From contig CADCUR010000148.1 in assembly GCA_902805935.1 (NCBI GenBank), positions 1 through 32,472 of the forward strand: DNA of 32,472 nt, read 5' to 3'. The notes below the pieces were generated by a model that saw nothing but the letters and a program-made list of their open reading frames with translations, did no database searches and was not told the DNA's origin. This stretch comes from an uncultured Pyrinomonadaceae bacterium. Lineage in GTDB: Bacteria; Acidobacteriota; Blastocatellia; Pyrinomonadales; Pyrinomonadaceae. The position numbers and the translations under genes are program-made. The first letter of the stretch is position 1; the number at the start of each line of letters is the position of its first letter. Of this stretch, positions 32,421 through 32,472 are shown piece after piece.

Positions 32421-32472
32421 GCACGAAGATAACACGAAGAAATTTAACGCAAACTTCGTGCGTTCTTCGTGT
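32421..32472. repeat. CACGAAG intergenic palindromic repeat (cut by window end)
   Basis: Downstream of sucC, GCACGAAG (32421-32428) and ACACGAAGAA (32432-32441) are followed by their complements CTTCGTGC (32454-32461) and TTCTTCGTGT (32463-32472). The two pairs are similar, so they can fold as two stacked hairpin arms. The element reaches the window edge and may continue. Confidence 0.8.

Overview
The window looks like a chromosomal segment of a Gram-negative bacterium, most likely an Acidobacteriota member related to Blastocatellia. This is an inference from gene content: an Oar-type TonB-dependent receptor with a carboxypeptidase-like N-terminal domain, a TonB-like protein fused to a zinc ribbon, UbiE/MenG, ETF-quinone oxidoreductase, a DUF3352-like protein and an HrcA-GrpE-DnaK cassette. 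GC content looks close to 50 percent by eye. TGA is a normal stop codon here. Genes are densely packed and mostly housekeeping. I see no phage, transposase, CRISPR array or defence island.

Layout. 1-2110 (-): 5' part of a TonB-dependent receptor, running off the left edge. 2245-4611: a ROK sugar kinase convergent with cysS. 4890-5399: a small protein with two fibronectin-III-like repeats. 5411-6408 (-): a patch of decayed genes (SbtA N-terminus, a VanZ-like gene with an internal TGA, a broken response regulator). 6656-9524: a divergent NRAMP-type transporter and an MscS channel with a cyclic-nucleotide-binding domain. 9551-9685: an array of 12-bp repeats with 20-bp phasing. 9767-11080 (-): the zinc-ribbon/TonB protein. 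11394-17026 (+): a probable operon of an inactive M16 peptidase homologue, ubiE/menG, two Dpp/Opp-type permeases, an ABC ATPase and pxpB. 17087-19111 (-): a beta-CASP ribonuclease and a HAD hydrolase. 19188-21648: a DUF3352-like membrane protein convergent with a SprT-like metallopeptidase. 21755-25621 (+): hrcA-grpE-dnaK. 25702-28927 (-): a DUF4157-like peptidase, a CsbD-like protein, ETF-QO, a YbgC-type thioesterase and tRNA-Gln(CUG). 29024-32394 (+): smpB, pepA and sucC, with sucD expected just past the right edge.

How the genes work together. The receptor and TonB-like protein fit outer-membrane uptake. UbiE/MenG makes the quinone that ETF-QO reduces, and SucC links to the TCA cycle. HrcA, GrpE and DnaK form a stress cassette; SmpB, PepA and the beta-CASP nuclease belong to protein and RNA quality control.

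The least ordinary signals lie between genes. They are three families of short-unit repeats (7, 8 and about 11 bp) at gene ends, one of which supplies the stop codon and identical last residues of two unrelated metallopeptidase genes; the 20-bp-phased repeat array; a thioesterase gene starting 12 nt after a tRNA; and the gene graveyard. I found no clearly new multi-gene system.
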